Positions 36,000-48,228 of a stretch of 64,000 nt of DNA are shown here, one piece after another. The translations under genes were made by a program, and so were the position numbers. This DNA is from Pithys albifrons albifrons. Its lineage: Eukaryota > Chordata > Aves > Passeriformes > Thamnophilidae. Position 1 is the first letter of the stretch, and every line of letters begins with the position of its first letter. The stretch lies in the NCBI RefSeq assembly GCF_047495875.1, contig NC_092460.1, positions 36,928,054-36,992,053 on the forward strand, written 5' to 3'. The notes under the pieces are model-generated. The model did no database searches and had not been told where the DNA came from. It saw only the letters and a program-made list of their open reading frames with translations.

Positions 36000-37751
36000 G
36001 TGAGTATCACTGGGTGCCTGCTGCCACACGGAGGGGTGCAAGCAGTTGTTCTGGGCAGTAGATTTTTATGATGCTTGGTAAGAAAAAAAGTAATTTGGAA
36101 GGACCACTTTCATAGAGATTGCAGTAACTCAATAATGAAGTGGTTGTACAAGGTCATCCCTCTGCCCTTGCTGAGAGCAGATATGATTATTCTCTGAGTC
36201 TAGTTTGAAATGCCCCAAGCCACTGTCCCCTGATTTGAGGAATAAGATCTGACTGTCATAATCTGACTTGTCATTTAAGTGCATTTAGCCATTTTCTGAT
36301 TTCTATTCAGAGCTGCCTTTTACTTGTGCTTAGCTGGATGAGGGTGTGGGCCACTGGTTTTAATCTGGGCTTTTTTGTGAATATGATAACATTCAGAGAA
36401 ATCAGTACTGTCATAACTCCAGTCATCTAATGTTCCAGTCATCTATTCTTCATTAATGGGAAGAGCATAGGCCACATATTTCGGACAATTAAAAAATATA
36501 ATTGGAGATTAAAAGGTGACTTGAGATCAGCATTATTTATTTATGGTACATTTATCTTTGCAAGGGCCTGTATGGCTAAACTGCCTTTTTTTTAAAGTTA
36601 TTTTTAAAACCTTAACCAAGAAATATTGTATCATTCCCAATGGGTTTGGATTTTTGTTTGCTGGTTGTTCATGGGGTTTTTACATCTCTAAGTGAACATA
36701 TTTTGATCAGATTTCTTTATAAGAAGTTCACCAGAAAGAATAAAGTTTCTTCTACAAAACAGACTAGTAAGATTAAAGTGAGGTCTTTTTTGGCTTTTTG
36801 GCTTGGGTTCTTTTAATAATAAATACTGAAACTGTAAAAGTAGATCTTGGAGTCTTTGTTAGTTTTTGTTTATTAAATTATATCACTTAACAAAGTGCAC
36901 AACTATACAAAGAAAACAGCTTAAAATGTTCAGAGAAATCTGGTATGTTAAGAATTATTTAGTCTATGTATCTGATCTGTCTTGAGTAATGACTAACTTG
37001 TTCTTCTGCTTGACTTCACACTTCAAAAAAGTCTCATTAGTTTGTCAAATGTCTTGTGCTCAGACCAGTTGTGGATCTGAGTTCCTGCAGTTCCTTTTAT
37101 TGCACTCATGTGGATCTTTTCTAAAATGTTTTCACTGAAATCCCACTTGTTCACAAAGTGCAGTACTTAGTGTAAGTTAAAAATGTAAAACTTAGAATTT
37201 CTCAGTGTTTGCCCTTGTTGTTTTCAAACCACATTTACTGATTCTGTTCATTGTTATTTGGAAGTACTGGTTCTGTCACATCATTCCCTCCTACTTCGGT
37301 GTTGTTAGAACTGGCATCCCTTTTTGCTAATTACCTTTTACATCAAAATTGTCTTCAAAGTTGTTAGTCATGGCTGCAGTCTTTCTTGCTTACTTTTGCT
37401 GGAGAAGCTTTCAGCATATTTTCAAAATAAAATGATTCCCAATTATGTTGTATTTATAATCTACCACTTTGTGCTGAAATCTGATTTTCAGCTTCTTTGA
37501 TTAAGTTCAGTTATGCAGTTAAGTTGACTGAAATTCAACAGTCTTAGCTTTTTTGTGAGACTTAGCAGGATCAGGCATTGGAGTGCAGGATTTTCAGGTT
37601 TTGTGGAGTCCTTGCAAAGTGAATGGTACAAACAGTTTTGTCCATCTTTTTCTTGGCAGTTGTATGGTTTAAAGCATAAGCTATATAGAAAGTATTATAT
37701 ATTAATATACTAATTCCATGTATATGGATTCTCTTCTTCCCTTTTTTACAG
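36000..37751 (+). other. EPS8: EPS8 intron 7, nothing recognised
   Basis: About 1.75 kb, GT-AG, AT-rich single-copy sequence. Confidence 0.85.
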
Positions 37752-37825
37752 TTGAAAAACAGAGACAATACCATGAGCATGAAGAAACAGCAGAGATGAT
37801 GGCAGCCAGGATTGACAGAGATGTT
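37752..37825 (+). CDS. EPS8: EPS8 coding exon 8, residues 246-270
   Basis: Reads EKQRQYHEHEETAEMMAARI then DRDV after completing F246. It is a glutamate-rich helical segment conserved in EPS8. Acceptor TTTTACAG, donor GTAAGT at 37826. Confidence 0.96.
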
Positions 37826-38907
37826 GTAAGTGAGAAACTACAAATGATGTTGCTTAATGTCTGAAATTTTTCAGCTCTGCTTTATGAGAAGACTTTTACC
37901 ACACAGGAAATTCAGTTCTGGGGAATAGCTTTCCAGGCAGCCTCTGCTTGTGTGGTAGATCTAAAAATGAATGGGTGGTAGTTCCTTTTCTTGATTTTGT
38001 TCTTTAAAAACAAAAAAGAAAGGTGGGGGCTTGGGGGTGAGAGAAGTGACAACACACTGAATGTGTTGTCAAGTTTTCTGCTTCAAAGAGCTAGAAATAC
38101 AAATTGTGACTTTGTGTAGTAGACCAAATTTAGCAACATAAGGAGTAAAAAAGGACCAATTTTAGCTAAGTAAGAAGTAAAAAATTGCATCGGTGTCGTG
38201 GGACTTGGATATGTGTAATATCTGGAAAATAAACCTGATCCCTTCTGAAGACACCTGGACCGTATTTACTGATAACTTAAATTTTTCTTGCCTATAAGCA
38301 ACAATATTGAGTGTATGTGAGATTAAATATTGCCCTGTTTTTCAGGTGTAACTTTCTACTTTTCAGTCTGCAGTTGCCCTCAGCAACATCAGAGGGTCTC
38401 CAGAAAAGCATGTCGGGGCCTGCTGGATTTGTGTCTATGTATTTTCCCCAAGAGTTCATTCATTCTCCCCCACTTGCTCTTTGAAATAATTCTTAAAAGA
38501 GCACTTATCTACAAGTAGCTTAACTTGTAGAAAACTTCACCAAATAGCTTAATACTTAGAACTAAGGGAGATCATGAAGTTACACACTTTAGGAAAATGC
38601 TATCCATTCAAATAATTAGAATTTTTTCATGTGCTGTGAGAGAAAATGTAATACTTGAACAAATTGTATAATTGCAGTCTGAACATAATGTTGTTGCTCA
38701 TGTTTTAAAAACATCCAGTGGCCTTAAGTTTTAAAAAAAATAAGATTCAAAATGCTTTACAGGTGTGTAAAGTTAAGAGCACAATGAATTAATATGCAAT
38801 GTTCTAGCATGAAGTTTTCCAAGGAATCTGGTGTCTGAGAAACTGGACATTTCATATATATTCTATATATTCTGTAGAGAAACAGTTGCTTTTCTTTTCT
38901 CCCACAG
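37826..38907 (+). other. EPS8: EPS8 intron 8
   Basis: About 1.1 kb, GT-AG. Contains a perfect 9-bp inverted repeat with a 5-nt loop at 38048-38070 (GACAACACA/TGTGTTGTC); otherwise nothing recognised. Confidence 0.85.
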
Positions 38908-39034
38908 CAAATTCTAAACCATATTTTGGATGACATAGAGTATTTTGTTACCAAACTTCAAAAAGCTGCTGAAGCATTTGCTGAACTTTCGAAGAGGAAG
39001 AAAACTAAAAAAAGTAAAAAGAAAGGTCCTGGAG
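38908..39034 (+). CDS. EPS8: EPS8 coding exon 9, helical region and basic stretch, residues 271-313 (part)
   Basis: Begins [20 protein letters not shown], a predicted amphipathic helix. It ends with the lysine-rich run [15 protein letters not shown] (residues 298-312), which is similarly basic in human EPS8. Acceptor CCCACAG, donor GTAGGA at 39035. The downstream intron sequence resembles the next exon's start; see findings. Confidence 0.96.
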
Positions 39035-39375
39035 GTAGGAGTTCTTACTGGACACAGTTGTGTTTCTCTAAGGATCATTGCAAATGTGTCTTTATATTGT
39101 TTTTTTATCAGTGTAGTAATTTTTTTTACTTCAAGCAAATAAATTCCTATGGAATATATTCTTAGACAAAAACCTGTAGAAACTATTTGCTTGAAGGCAG
39201 TGGGGAGTGACTAAATAAAGGTGTGACCACAGAATATGCTCACTGCCTTGGTTCTATATTTACAAAATTCTGTAAGTTGGTAAATTTATTATGTATTTAT
39301 GTGTTTACTGTATCTGGAATATCTATAGAAGTTATTTATGTATAAATGGATATATAAAAGTCTTTTGTTCCCCAG
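39035..39375 (+). other. EPS8: EPS8 intron 9, 341 bp
   Basis: Short GT-AG intron. Its first bases contain GGAGTTCTTACT (39038-39049), which recurs at the start of exon 10 (39378-39389). Confidence 0.9.
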
Positions 39376-39464
39376 AGGGAGTTCTTACTCTTCGTGCAAA
39401 GCCACCACCTCCAGATGAATTTGTTGACTGCTTCCAAAAATTCAAGCATGGCTTCAATCTTTTG
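39376..39464 (+). CDS. EPS8: EPS8 coding exon 10, residues 313-342
   Basis: Reads [20 protein letters not shown] followed by KFKHGFNLL. The KPPPPDEF motif (321-328) is invariant in EPS8. Acceptor TTCCCCAG, donor GTATGT at 39465; phase 1 in, 0 out. Confidence 0.97.
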
Positions 39465-42400
39465 GTATGTGATCAGTTTTTTCATAGGATAGCTGATATT
39501 AAATATAACTTGATCTTTGGTTTCCCTGCCTCTGCAAATTAATTTGAGTGTTAGTTTTGCTTCATTGGTTTTCCTCTGGCTTATTTCACTAGTTTGGAGT
39601 GAAGAACTCAAATTATGGTAAAAGATCAACAGGAGAAGGAAGAATCAGTAATGTGATGGATTTGCTTTGTAGTTACTTTTAAATTTTCTTGGAGGTTTCT
39701 GCTGTTCCAGAGGGTGTGGATTGTGGATGCTTATGTTTGATGCCCCTGAGGCAGCTGCAAAAGGTTATATTGTTTTGGGAGCACATTAGTAAAGTTTTCT
39801 GCCTTCTGCCTAACCTTCCTGTTGCCTCGACCATGGAGAGAAACCTTCTGGGGACTTAAATGCTCTACAGCTGCTGTGCAGAGGTGGTTATGCCATCCAG
39901 GGAATGGTGAGCCTGGATCTGCACTGTCTTGGTCTCTACTGCTCTTTCAGAAGAAGCAACCCCACAAGTATTTTCTTCAGGACTGCTAATATACCTGGAA
40001 ATGTAATCTTGTTTGTTCCTTAGCTGACACAGGGGAAGATAGCTCAGCTGATACTTGGCTAACCTTAGCCTTTCTACTTTTCCCTCTCCATCCAAGGCTG
40101 ATCTGAGGGAAGACCAGGGCTGACCATCTCTGGCGTAGGTTGGCCTTTGAGCTTTGGAGTGCTAGTCCTCAAATTCTCTACAGAGTGACTAGATGAGCAT
40201 ATTTCTTTTTCAGCATTGTTGAGTTTCTTCTTTTCCTGGTTCTTTAAAGCCTTTTACTTGGGAAATTTGAGTTTGAATCATAAAAGAATTTCTAGGAACA
40301 TCTCTTGGTATCACAACTCTGTTGTGTGCTTGCCAGCATCACCAGCTGTGGCTTTCATTTAGTTTTATTCAGCTATGCCCATCAGACTCTGTTCTTGTTG
40401 CCATCATTACCACAGAACCTTCTGGGCTCAGAATGTTCCATGCAACAAATTGCTGTTGCTTTGTAGGTGCTCAGTAAGAGATGCTAATTCAAGAGCCTTC
40501 CCTGGCATCTCCTCTTCTGCAAGTGGGAATCTCTTATTCAAGGGAGGCAGCAAGTAGAACACCCTCAAAGCATTTACTGTCAGATACTGTCCCTTCCAAT
40601 TGCTGGGGAAGCTATGCCAACAGGGAAAATACTCTTGTATTCACTGAATCAAAACAGCTTTTTTAGTTCCTCTTAGGGAATGAATTCTGATTGCTGGTCT
40701 GTAAGAGATATTTAGAAACATTAGGAATGTCTGTTTTTTTAAAAAAATCCTTGCATCAAGTGCTGTGATTCTGACTTTAAATGGTTGCTGTTTAGAGGGG
40801 GACTGGATGTCTTGGAACAGGGTTATCTCATCAACAGTACTTGTAAGGTTTGTTTATTGACATTCTACTTACTGCTTTCTATATTTAAAATAGTTTTTCA
40901 CCCAAGAACAATCTGTACATCCTTGAGCCTTTGTGTTCTGTGGGGAAAGCAGTTCTTGTTTTGGTGCTCAGCAGCATCTAGGGACCTGCGTTCTAATGTT
41001 ACACTTGAAGAGTTTGCTGTAACAGTGCTTTGCTTCAGCATTATTGCAGGAGCCAGAAAAGCCTAAAGTTTTGTTTCTTGACAGTTCATGACAGACATAG
41101 AGAACTGTATAAAATGTAGAATTTTGTTTAAGAATAAAAAGAGTAGCTAGAAGTATAAAATCTCTGCCAGTAGAATGGAAACTCTTTTAAAACTGTGCTG
41201 AAAGCTTCTAGAAAATGCTTGCCATCTGTCAAAAACCTATACTGGAAGTAAGTTGTTATGACTGAAGAACAATATATAGGAAGTTATTAGAAGTAAAAAC
41301 ACATTCTTCTCCTTCCTTCATTTGGAGGGACATGCTAGTAGGCTAGGTATAAAAGCAGAACAAGGCTAGCCAAAAACAGTTTGAGGAACAGATGGCAAGA
41401 TGCAATAAAATCTACCATAACTTTTAAAAACATATTCAGACATGCTTCTTATCTCTGGAGCCTGAAAGGCCAATAAATCCTCCAAGAAGCTGTATCAGTG
41501 ACTTTTAATATTTTTTTCTCAAATTTTTATGTAATATTGTTGGGTTTTTTGAAAAGCTTTGATAGTATAGTATGTTTTTGAAAACTATTTTTTACTGTTA
41601 GGGCACAAGAGATTTTCAGTTGCGAATTGAAGAACTGGTAACGGGTTAAAGAACAGCAAATCCAAATGGCAAGTTAAAGGCCGATGGATAGAAACCCTCT
41701 TTGAATGGACACCACTCACCCGTCTATTCCAAAAACTATATCAGCATACCACACAGTATGTTACATAACCTCTTTCAAACTGTGTTTCTTCCAGAGGAAT
41801 GAAAGTGGTTAAGGTAATGCTGATAATCTTTAAAGCCGTTTCAAGGATCTGAGGCAACCAGATATCCTTGAGGTACCTGCACAAGGGGTGCAGTTCGTAG
41901 GAATGTATATTAACTTGAGGAAGAAGCAAACATACATCTTGCAAAACATAATAATGTCTTCAGATCCACCTCTCCTTTGATCTTATTTCTTAGGTTTTCC
42001 AAGACACATCCAGCAATGTTGCACAGTTTCTAAAGAAACTGAGCTACTGTGAGGTTGAATGTAGCTTTTTAGATACCTGTAGCTTCTTAGATGCTTGTTT
42101 AATGAAATAGAAAACAAATTATAGGACTAAAATACCAGTTCTCAAAGTGTAGTAAATTAGCAGTGGTGTCCCACACATGCCTCTCCCGAGGCTATGACTG
42201 TCCCACATATTTACAGGTGTTCGGACAAATGGCGAGCAAAGTCTGCAAATGTAGAAATACCTCATAATAAGAGAAAAAGTGATAGATGAAATTCAGTATT
42301 GATAGACATGATAGTCGTGGGCAGGTGAGGAAAAATCTCATATATAAAACAAATGAGAACAAAATGCTGATCTAATAGAGATTCCTGGGAGAAAGTAATC

Positions 42401-42975
42401 TGTGTTCAATGCAAACAACCAAGCAAATGTTAACAAACATCAGGGAAAAGAAGACAACTGAAAATTAATGAATAAAGAACATCAATATGCCATTATGTTC
42501 AGGACTTTATTTTGTTGCCAGTCTGGCAAAATTGAAGAAGTTTCAGGGAGGACAGGAAAGCTCAAAGGAATTAGTTTAGCTTGGAAAAGACCAAGCTGAG
42601 GAAGAATGTACTAAATCTGTAAATGGTTATGAGCATTGCTGGAAAATGTGAGTAGAGAAGGGCAGCTTAGTTTTTATTTGGAAAAGAATTTACAGAATGC
42701 TAATGAAAGTAAGAGGTGTCAAATTTCCAGACGAGATGCTGCTTCACAAAGCATGTAATTCAGTTGTGGAACTTCTTGTTTTGTACAATAGTTGCTACAA
42801 TATGCATGGATTCAAAAGCAATTGGAGGAATGTGCACTTGGGCTTGGTGGATGTTGCAGATAAAACTCTGGGTTTAGGAGCTGTGGACTGACCAGAATGG
42901 CCATTCTTATTTAAAGTATTTATGATCATAATAGTTAAATATTTCTTAAAATTTGTCATTTTTCCATTCCTTCAG
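39465..42975 (+). other. EPS8: EPS8 intron 10, 3.5 kb
   Basis: GT-AG. Holds an old plus-strand CR1 (about 42535-42850). The rest, 39465-42534, shows no recognised feature. A short open stretch near 41630-41770 is discussed under rejected items. Confidence 0.85.
42535..42850 (+). mobile_element. Old, degraded CR1 LINE fragment, plus strand
   Basis: Shows the CR1 order TTTAGCTTGGAAAAGACCAA, then GCTTCACAAAGC, AATTCAGTTGTGGAACTTCT and GGATTCAAAAGCAATTGGA. Divergence is higher than in the other CR1 copies here, indicating an older subfamily. Ends are approximate. Confidence 0.68.
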
Positions 42976-43050
42976 GCTAAGTTGAAGTTCCATATCCAGA
43001 ATCCTAGTGCAGCTGATCTGGTCCATTTTCTCTTTACCCCACTACATATG
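42976..43050 (+). CDS. EPS8: EPS8 coding exon 11, residues 343-367
   Basis: Twenty-five codons: AKLKFHIQNPSAADLVHFLF then TPLHM, closely matching human EPS8. Acceptor CCTTCAG, donor GTAAGC at 43051; phase 0 at both ends. Confidence 0.97.
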
Positions 43051-43569
43051 GTAAGCTTTTACAATTTTCTCAGTGTTTTCCTTCAGAACTCTTGTATCCT
43101 CTGTAACCTTTTCAAGGATAACAAGTGGACAATAACTAATAAGAAATGTGTATATCTCAGTATGAAGTTTTCTTTAGAAAATAATTTATACCTTTTTATG
43201 CATATATGCCTATTAAATATAATTTTTTAAATATCTTTAGCTTTGTGTTATGCTTTGTCATTATAATTTTTAATTAACAATAAAAAAACCTGAGATCTTC
43301 TAGATAATGAAGAATTGAAAGCATGGCCATATGTTTGTTTAATGGAATTATGTGTGGCTTTGATCAGTAAAGCAAAAATAACATTGCTAAACATGGGTCT
43401 AAATAAAAAATGGTTGGTGACCAGAACAGCAGTTGTTCAGCAGTGAATAGTTTTGTTCTTCTGTAGGACATTAAGACACATTGGCAGCACTGTAGGTACC
43501 GTATATTCACAGTAACTTCCATACTGACAGTATGTATGCTGTTTGTATTCTTTTAATCCTTGGATTTAG
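43051..43569 (+). other. EPS8: EPS8 intron 11, 519 bp, nothing recognised
   Basis: GT-AG. An in-frame open extension of exon 11 runs into the intron by chance to 43230. Confidence 0.9.
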
Positions 43570-43718
43570 GTGGTACAGACAACAGGAGGCCCAGAGCTTG
43601 CTGGTACAGTACTCAGCCCCCTCTTAACAAAAGATACTATAGACTTCCTGCGATACACTGTCACCAGTGAGGAAGGACAGTTATGGATGTCATTGGGTGA
43701 CACATGGACCAAAGCCAG
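43570..43718 (+). CDS. EPS8: EPS8 coding exon 12, residues 368-417 (part)
   Basis: Begins VVQTTGGPELAGTVLSPLLT and includes the conserved QLWMSLGDTW segment; ends with a split R codon (AG|A). Acceptor GGATTTAG, donor GTGAGG at 43719. Confidence 0.97.
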
Positions 43719-45998
43719 GTGAGGATGAGTCTTTGCACGTTTCAAGAAGATCTCTAAAATCAAATTTATTGATGTGGTCTTAAGCAGATTATCCAGCCCT
43801 CAGTAAATTCAATATATTTTATTAGGCTTTGGACTCATAAGAACTGTTCTTTGAAGTTTTTGGAAAGGAACTTTTTAGTCTAATTGGGATTTGGTATTTC
43901 GAGGAAGAGAAAGTGTGGACTGTTGTTTGTTTTGGGATTTTTTTAATCTGTGATATCCTGAATCTCTTGACAAAACCTTTTGCAGTCATTTTTTTCTGAA
44001 CTGTTCCTCGCATTTTTCCAGCTGTTTTTCGTAGTTATTTTTCCAACCCCATCTGTCTGGTCTTCATTAAAAATGAGTTTGAAGAAAGTGCAATAGAAAG
44101 GTGCCGAAACATTAAAGAAGAGCATACAGATGTCTATTCAATTTCCAATAATTATTAAAAATTTACAATATCTTCTTTAAAAGTCTATCAATGCTATAAA
44201 AACCATTTATAATTTTGAAACAATATTTATTGACTCAACTGTGCTACATGTGCATATGTTACATTTAGACTTAGCTGAAAGTTAACATCTTTATGCATTT
44301 GTTGATTGTGAGGTAAGTATACAGTTTGAAATCAAGTGAAATGGACATGCAAAAGAAAAATATTAGCAAAGAACATTTTGACTTTGTAATCTGTGGTAGA
44401 TAAATACATTTGATGATGATAAAGTATGCAATCTTTTGGGCTGGTAATGTATCATGGATTTTGTGTTTATTTATCCTTGCTCTTAGGTCTCAAATTGGAA
44501 CATAAATGGCTCCCAGATGCATTAAAAAATTAATTGGCTAATTAAAAACTGATGAGTGTTTTGCTGGTAAGAAAAGCATCATGGAAAGCCCAAGAGCATG
44601 AAGCGACAAAGATCATCAGAGTAGGGACAGTGATGCACAGGTCTCTCCCTTGATTTCACTCTGTTGCACGATCAGGAACGTCCAAATTTGTCCTTTAGGC
44701 CTATTATTCAGCCTGCTGCTACAAAATGAGCTGGAGACAGGAAGTGCAGCTGCTTGTGATATCCAGAGAGCTTATCCCAGCAAAGCACCATTCACTTGCC
44801 TTTGCTTGCTTCAACCTCTGCCAGATTCATAGCAGCCTGTGGGGTACTGGCAGGGGAAATTGCCTCATAGCACTGGAGCCCCGTGCAGGGAAAATGAATC
44901 ACTGGCTAAAATAATGAGCTCCTTGTCTTGGGAACTACCCTCATCCATGCATTTAGTCCATTCTTAAAAGAAGGTTAATGGAAAGAGAAATAGCTCATGT
45001 TGGGTAGTGAAGAATGAAGCACTTAGAATGTAGTTGGTTGACCTGTGCAGATTAGAATTGATGCTCTGACTGATCTCAGCAGCCAGAGGTACACCGAGGT
45101 GGGATGTAGCAGCAGAGTTGAATGATAAAACTCAGGGGTAACTGACCTAGCTCGGGCCTGCTAACCAGCTAGGAATTGCTGACTGCTCGTGACACTGGCA
45201 GCATTTGTCCCTTAATTTTGAGCAGTGTCATCAATGAGCCTATTAAAAGACTAATGTACATTCCCATTCATGCTTCCATTGTGAAGACACATTAATTTAT
45301 ATTGCAAGATGGAGTGTTAAGTGTAGTGCAGAAGCAGAGCATGAAAGCATTAATTTGGGTATTTTATGTTACAACACAGAATGCTAATAGAACTCTGAAA
45401 AGTAGTACAGTATTTTATAAAGATCAGTCTGGACTATGAAATAGCAAATGTGATGATAATTCCTGTGTCTTGGAGCATGTAGAGTTGGGTGAGGGTTTTT
45501 TGTCAGTAAAAGCTATTTAACTTTTTGGTTTAGGTGTAGCTAGGCCCCCTGAGCTTTCATGCTTAACACATGCTTTCAGGTGTTCTTACAGAGCTGGCTG
45601 TTTCTTTAAAGTCTTTTGACTGGTGCTTTCGCACAAAAACAAACCATAGCAATATTTTTTTCCTTTTCACTATTAAAACAAATCCCAGATTTGTTTTGAT
45701 TGATTCTTCTATTGCCAATCCTTTGGTACAAGGTAGAAGTTTGTTTTGTTTTAGTACTGTGGTCAAACCACAACACGTGTCCTTACGGCAGGTGCAGTTT
45801 CTTTCTGCAGGGAGGGTAGTTGTGGTGAATAAATGTTTTCTGCTGATTTTCTGTGTTCTAACACAACTCTGCCTGTACTATAATCCTAGCCTCTCCTGTA
45901 TGCTAATAAAGATTCTAAAGCATTTTAATTTTTAGTAACCTATTAAATCAGTATTTGTATAGCCCTTGATACAGATACTTAATTTACTTTTCATACAG
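43719..45998 (+). other. EPS8: EPS8 intron 12, nothing recognised
   Basis: About 2.3 kb, GT-AG, AT-rich. Overlapping open stretches around 43822-44125 and 45563-45935 lack homology. Confidence 0.85.
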
Positions 45999-46182
45999 AG
46001 CCGATTGGCCCAAAGACCATTTTATTCCACCGTATGTCCCCCGTTTCCGAAATGGTTGGGAGCCTCCTTTACTGAACTTCATGGGAGCTCCAAAGGAGCA
46101 AGAACTCAATCATTTGGCTGAGTCTGTGGCAAATGTTGCAGAGCAACAGCGAAAGCAAGAGATGAAAAGAATATCTGCTGAG
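45999..46182 (+). CDS. EPS8: EPS8 coding exon 13, residues 417-478
   Basis: Sixty-one complete codons after finishing R417. It includes FIPPYVPRFRNGWEPPLLNF, then LAESVANVAEQQRKQEMKRI, a conserved helical segment before the SH3 linker. Acceptor CATACAG, donor GTAGGT at 46183. Confidence 0.97.
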
Positions 46183-47882
46183 GTAGGTTACCTGTGACAG
46201 TGTTCTGCAAATTAGCTGAAGTCAATACCAACTGCTTCCTTCCTCAGGAAAATCCTCATTGATACTGTTGTAGTAACCATTTTCTGGCATCTGCCACATC
46301 AGTGCAAGCTCTTTGCTCTTACATTAAAGTTGTATGAAACCAAATACCCGTTCAGCCACCAAAATTACTATTAGGAGAAATTTAAGGCTTTTGCCCACTG
46401 CTCTCCTTGTACTTCAGAGGACTGTCCAAGCCCCTGAGGTTCAGTTTGATTCCAGCCCTCTGCTATCAGATCACTTTGATTTGGATCATATATACTTCAG
46501 GCAATATTTGAACGAAAGTACTCTCAAATGTGCTCTCCATGCACAGACACATAGACTGAAAGAAATAAAGTACCCTTTTTGTGGAATTTTGAGCTTAAAC
46601 TGCTTCTTCATAAATATGGAATATTTCATTAATTTCTTAATACTTTCACTGTATTGCAAGTAAGTATTCAGAAGTGCTATCAGGGCAATACGTACAAGTA
46701 ATACCTGCCATACTGTAATTTAGGCCTACTTCTGAAACATAACTGCTGGCTGGGAGAATTATTATATGAAATACTTACCCAACTTTTTTTCCAAAGGAAC
46801 GTGATAAATTTAGCAAAAGTTAGGTTGTTCTTTTTAGAGAGTGGAACCATGCACCACCATCTAAAGCCTTCAGAGAAACCAGAGAGTATTTACTGATCAG
46901 CTTTTTAGTCAGCCCCTTTGTTCCTCAACCAAGATTCTATCCCTATTTTTTCAGTAGAATTAGTCAGAAAATGAACTTTGATTTTTGTCAAATTTTTAAG
47001 GATATGTGTGAATTTTCTTGCTTTCTAATAAACAAAAAACCCCTATCGCCTTTTTAAACATGTAAAATTTTTCATTGTGAGAAATTTTTGGAGGGGTGTA
47101 CATTAGATATAATTTGAATTTTGATTTCTTTTTCTGTGCTGGTTTTAGTTTAAAGTTACTTAGGTAGTCCAAGGTCCCCTGGTAGCAGCTATGATATAGA
47201 AGGGTACCTAAGAATTTTCTAGGTTCACTTTATAGTTTTTTGTCTATTTTTGTGGAACAGTCTACATCAGTACCATACTTGGAGTACATCTTAGTACAAC
47301 AATACTGAATTTTGTCTTAATTTTTAAATATATATGGTTTAATCTGTCAGTAAAAAGGTTGCATTTGGAAGAATATTGGGGGGGAATGATTAATGGCTGT
47401 TTTGGGATGGTGTTTTCTTGCAGAGTAATTCTCTTATTGGAGACAATAAAGCCTCTCCAGCAAAAATTTATCAAACCTGCCTAGTCACAGTAAAACTTTG
47501 TTTTCATGAAAATCTCTGTTAGTAAAAAAAAAGGTCTGCTCAGCTATAAAGATAAACAAATTTGGTAAAAAGTCTGCCAAGCAAAGGAGGGTAACATGGT
47601 ACATATCTGATTGCTTAAAACACTGTTTGGCTTTATGCCTAACAAGATACACAAGAAGAAATGTACCAAAAACTAAGTTATTGCCAGTACTTCACGTTAA
47701 GCGAAAAAGCATTCAGTAATGTTAATGGGTGCAATAATGTGAAATGTAGGTGTTGCCATTGCTGTCACCCCCTTCCCCTGTCATCTCTCCAGAAAGTCTC
47801 ATCAAACACTGTCTCATTGTTCACTGCTGCTCTACATTTCCATGTGGTTTTTTGTTTATATTGTGCTCAATAATAAAAGATA

Positions 47883-47896
47883 ACAACAACGATAAT
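47883..47896. repeat. Target-site duplication, left copy, of 5S-SINE
   Basis: ACAACAACGATAAT, matching ACAACAACAATAAT at 48215-48228 in 13 of 14 positions. It abuts the TATG-rich tail of the minus-strand SINE. Confidence 0.75.
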
Positions 47897-48214
47897 GTAT
47901 GTATATGTATGGCTAGGCTTAGTGAAGGAAGATTTGGGAAGGGCTCTACCCACTTGGGTGTGTCCTTCAAGCCTGTGCAGTGGATTTTTTAGGTGAGGCA
48001 CAGAGTGGGCAGAACTGGCCCCACCCTTTAGCTCCTCAGGTTCATCTGCCACGGCCGAGCAAGCTTGGATGGTGACATTGAAGTCCTTAGGACTAGAACC
48101 TACAGCCCCCAGTATTCCCAGGAGGTCTCCCATCCAAGTGCTACCTGGGGCTGACCCTGCTGAGCTACCGAGATCTGACAGGGTCGGATGTCAGGGTGAC
48201 ATTTAACTGCCTAT
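47897..48214 (-). mobile_element. 5S-rRNA-derived SINE with RTE-type 3' tail, minus strand (318 bp)
   Basis: Read on the minus strand. The head is 5S rRNA-like (complement of about 48099-48200): ATCTCGGTAGCTCAGCAGGG corresponds to the box A region, and CACTTGGATGGGAGACC to box C of the vertebrate 5S internal promoter, then CTGGGAATAC. A unique body of about 150 bp follows (48098 down to about 47951). The final 42 bp (complement of 47909-47950) match the 3' end of the RTE LINE at 9430-9471 at 36 of 42 positions, and the element ends in a TATG-like tandem tail. A 14-nt target-site duplication flanks it. This is the architecture of SINE3-type elements mobilised by an RTE LINE. I do not know a family name for it in birds. 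Confidence 0.86.
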
Positions 48215-48228
48215 ACAACAACAATAAT
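48215..48228. repeat. Target-site duplication, right copy, of 5S-SINE
   Basis: Partner of 47883-47896 with one substitution. It is followed by an (AAT)n stretch to about 48238, so slippage in the low-complexity target may blur the boundary by a few bases. Confidence 0.72.

Noticed and set aside
38048..38070. Perfect 9-bp inverted repeat with 5-nt loop in intron 8
   Set aside because: Too short for a microRNA-type hairpin and not flanked by extended pairing; a stem this size is expected by chance in 64 kb.
41630..41770. About 45-codon open stretch in intron 10 with protein-like composition, considered as an old mobile-element coding relic
   Set aside because: Too short, no recognised motif, no flanking repeat structure and no splice sites consistent with EPS8; chance cannot be excluded.
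48099..48200. A functional 5S rRNA gene
   Set aside because: Only the promoter-containing part is recognisable, the 5' part is diverged, and it is embedded in a SINE with an RTE tail and target-site duplication.
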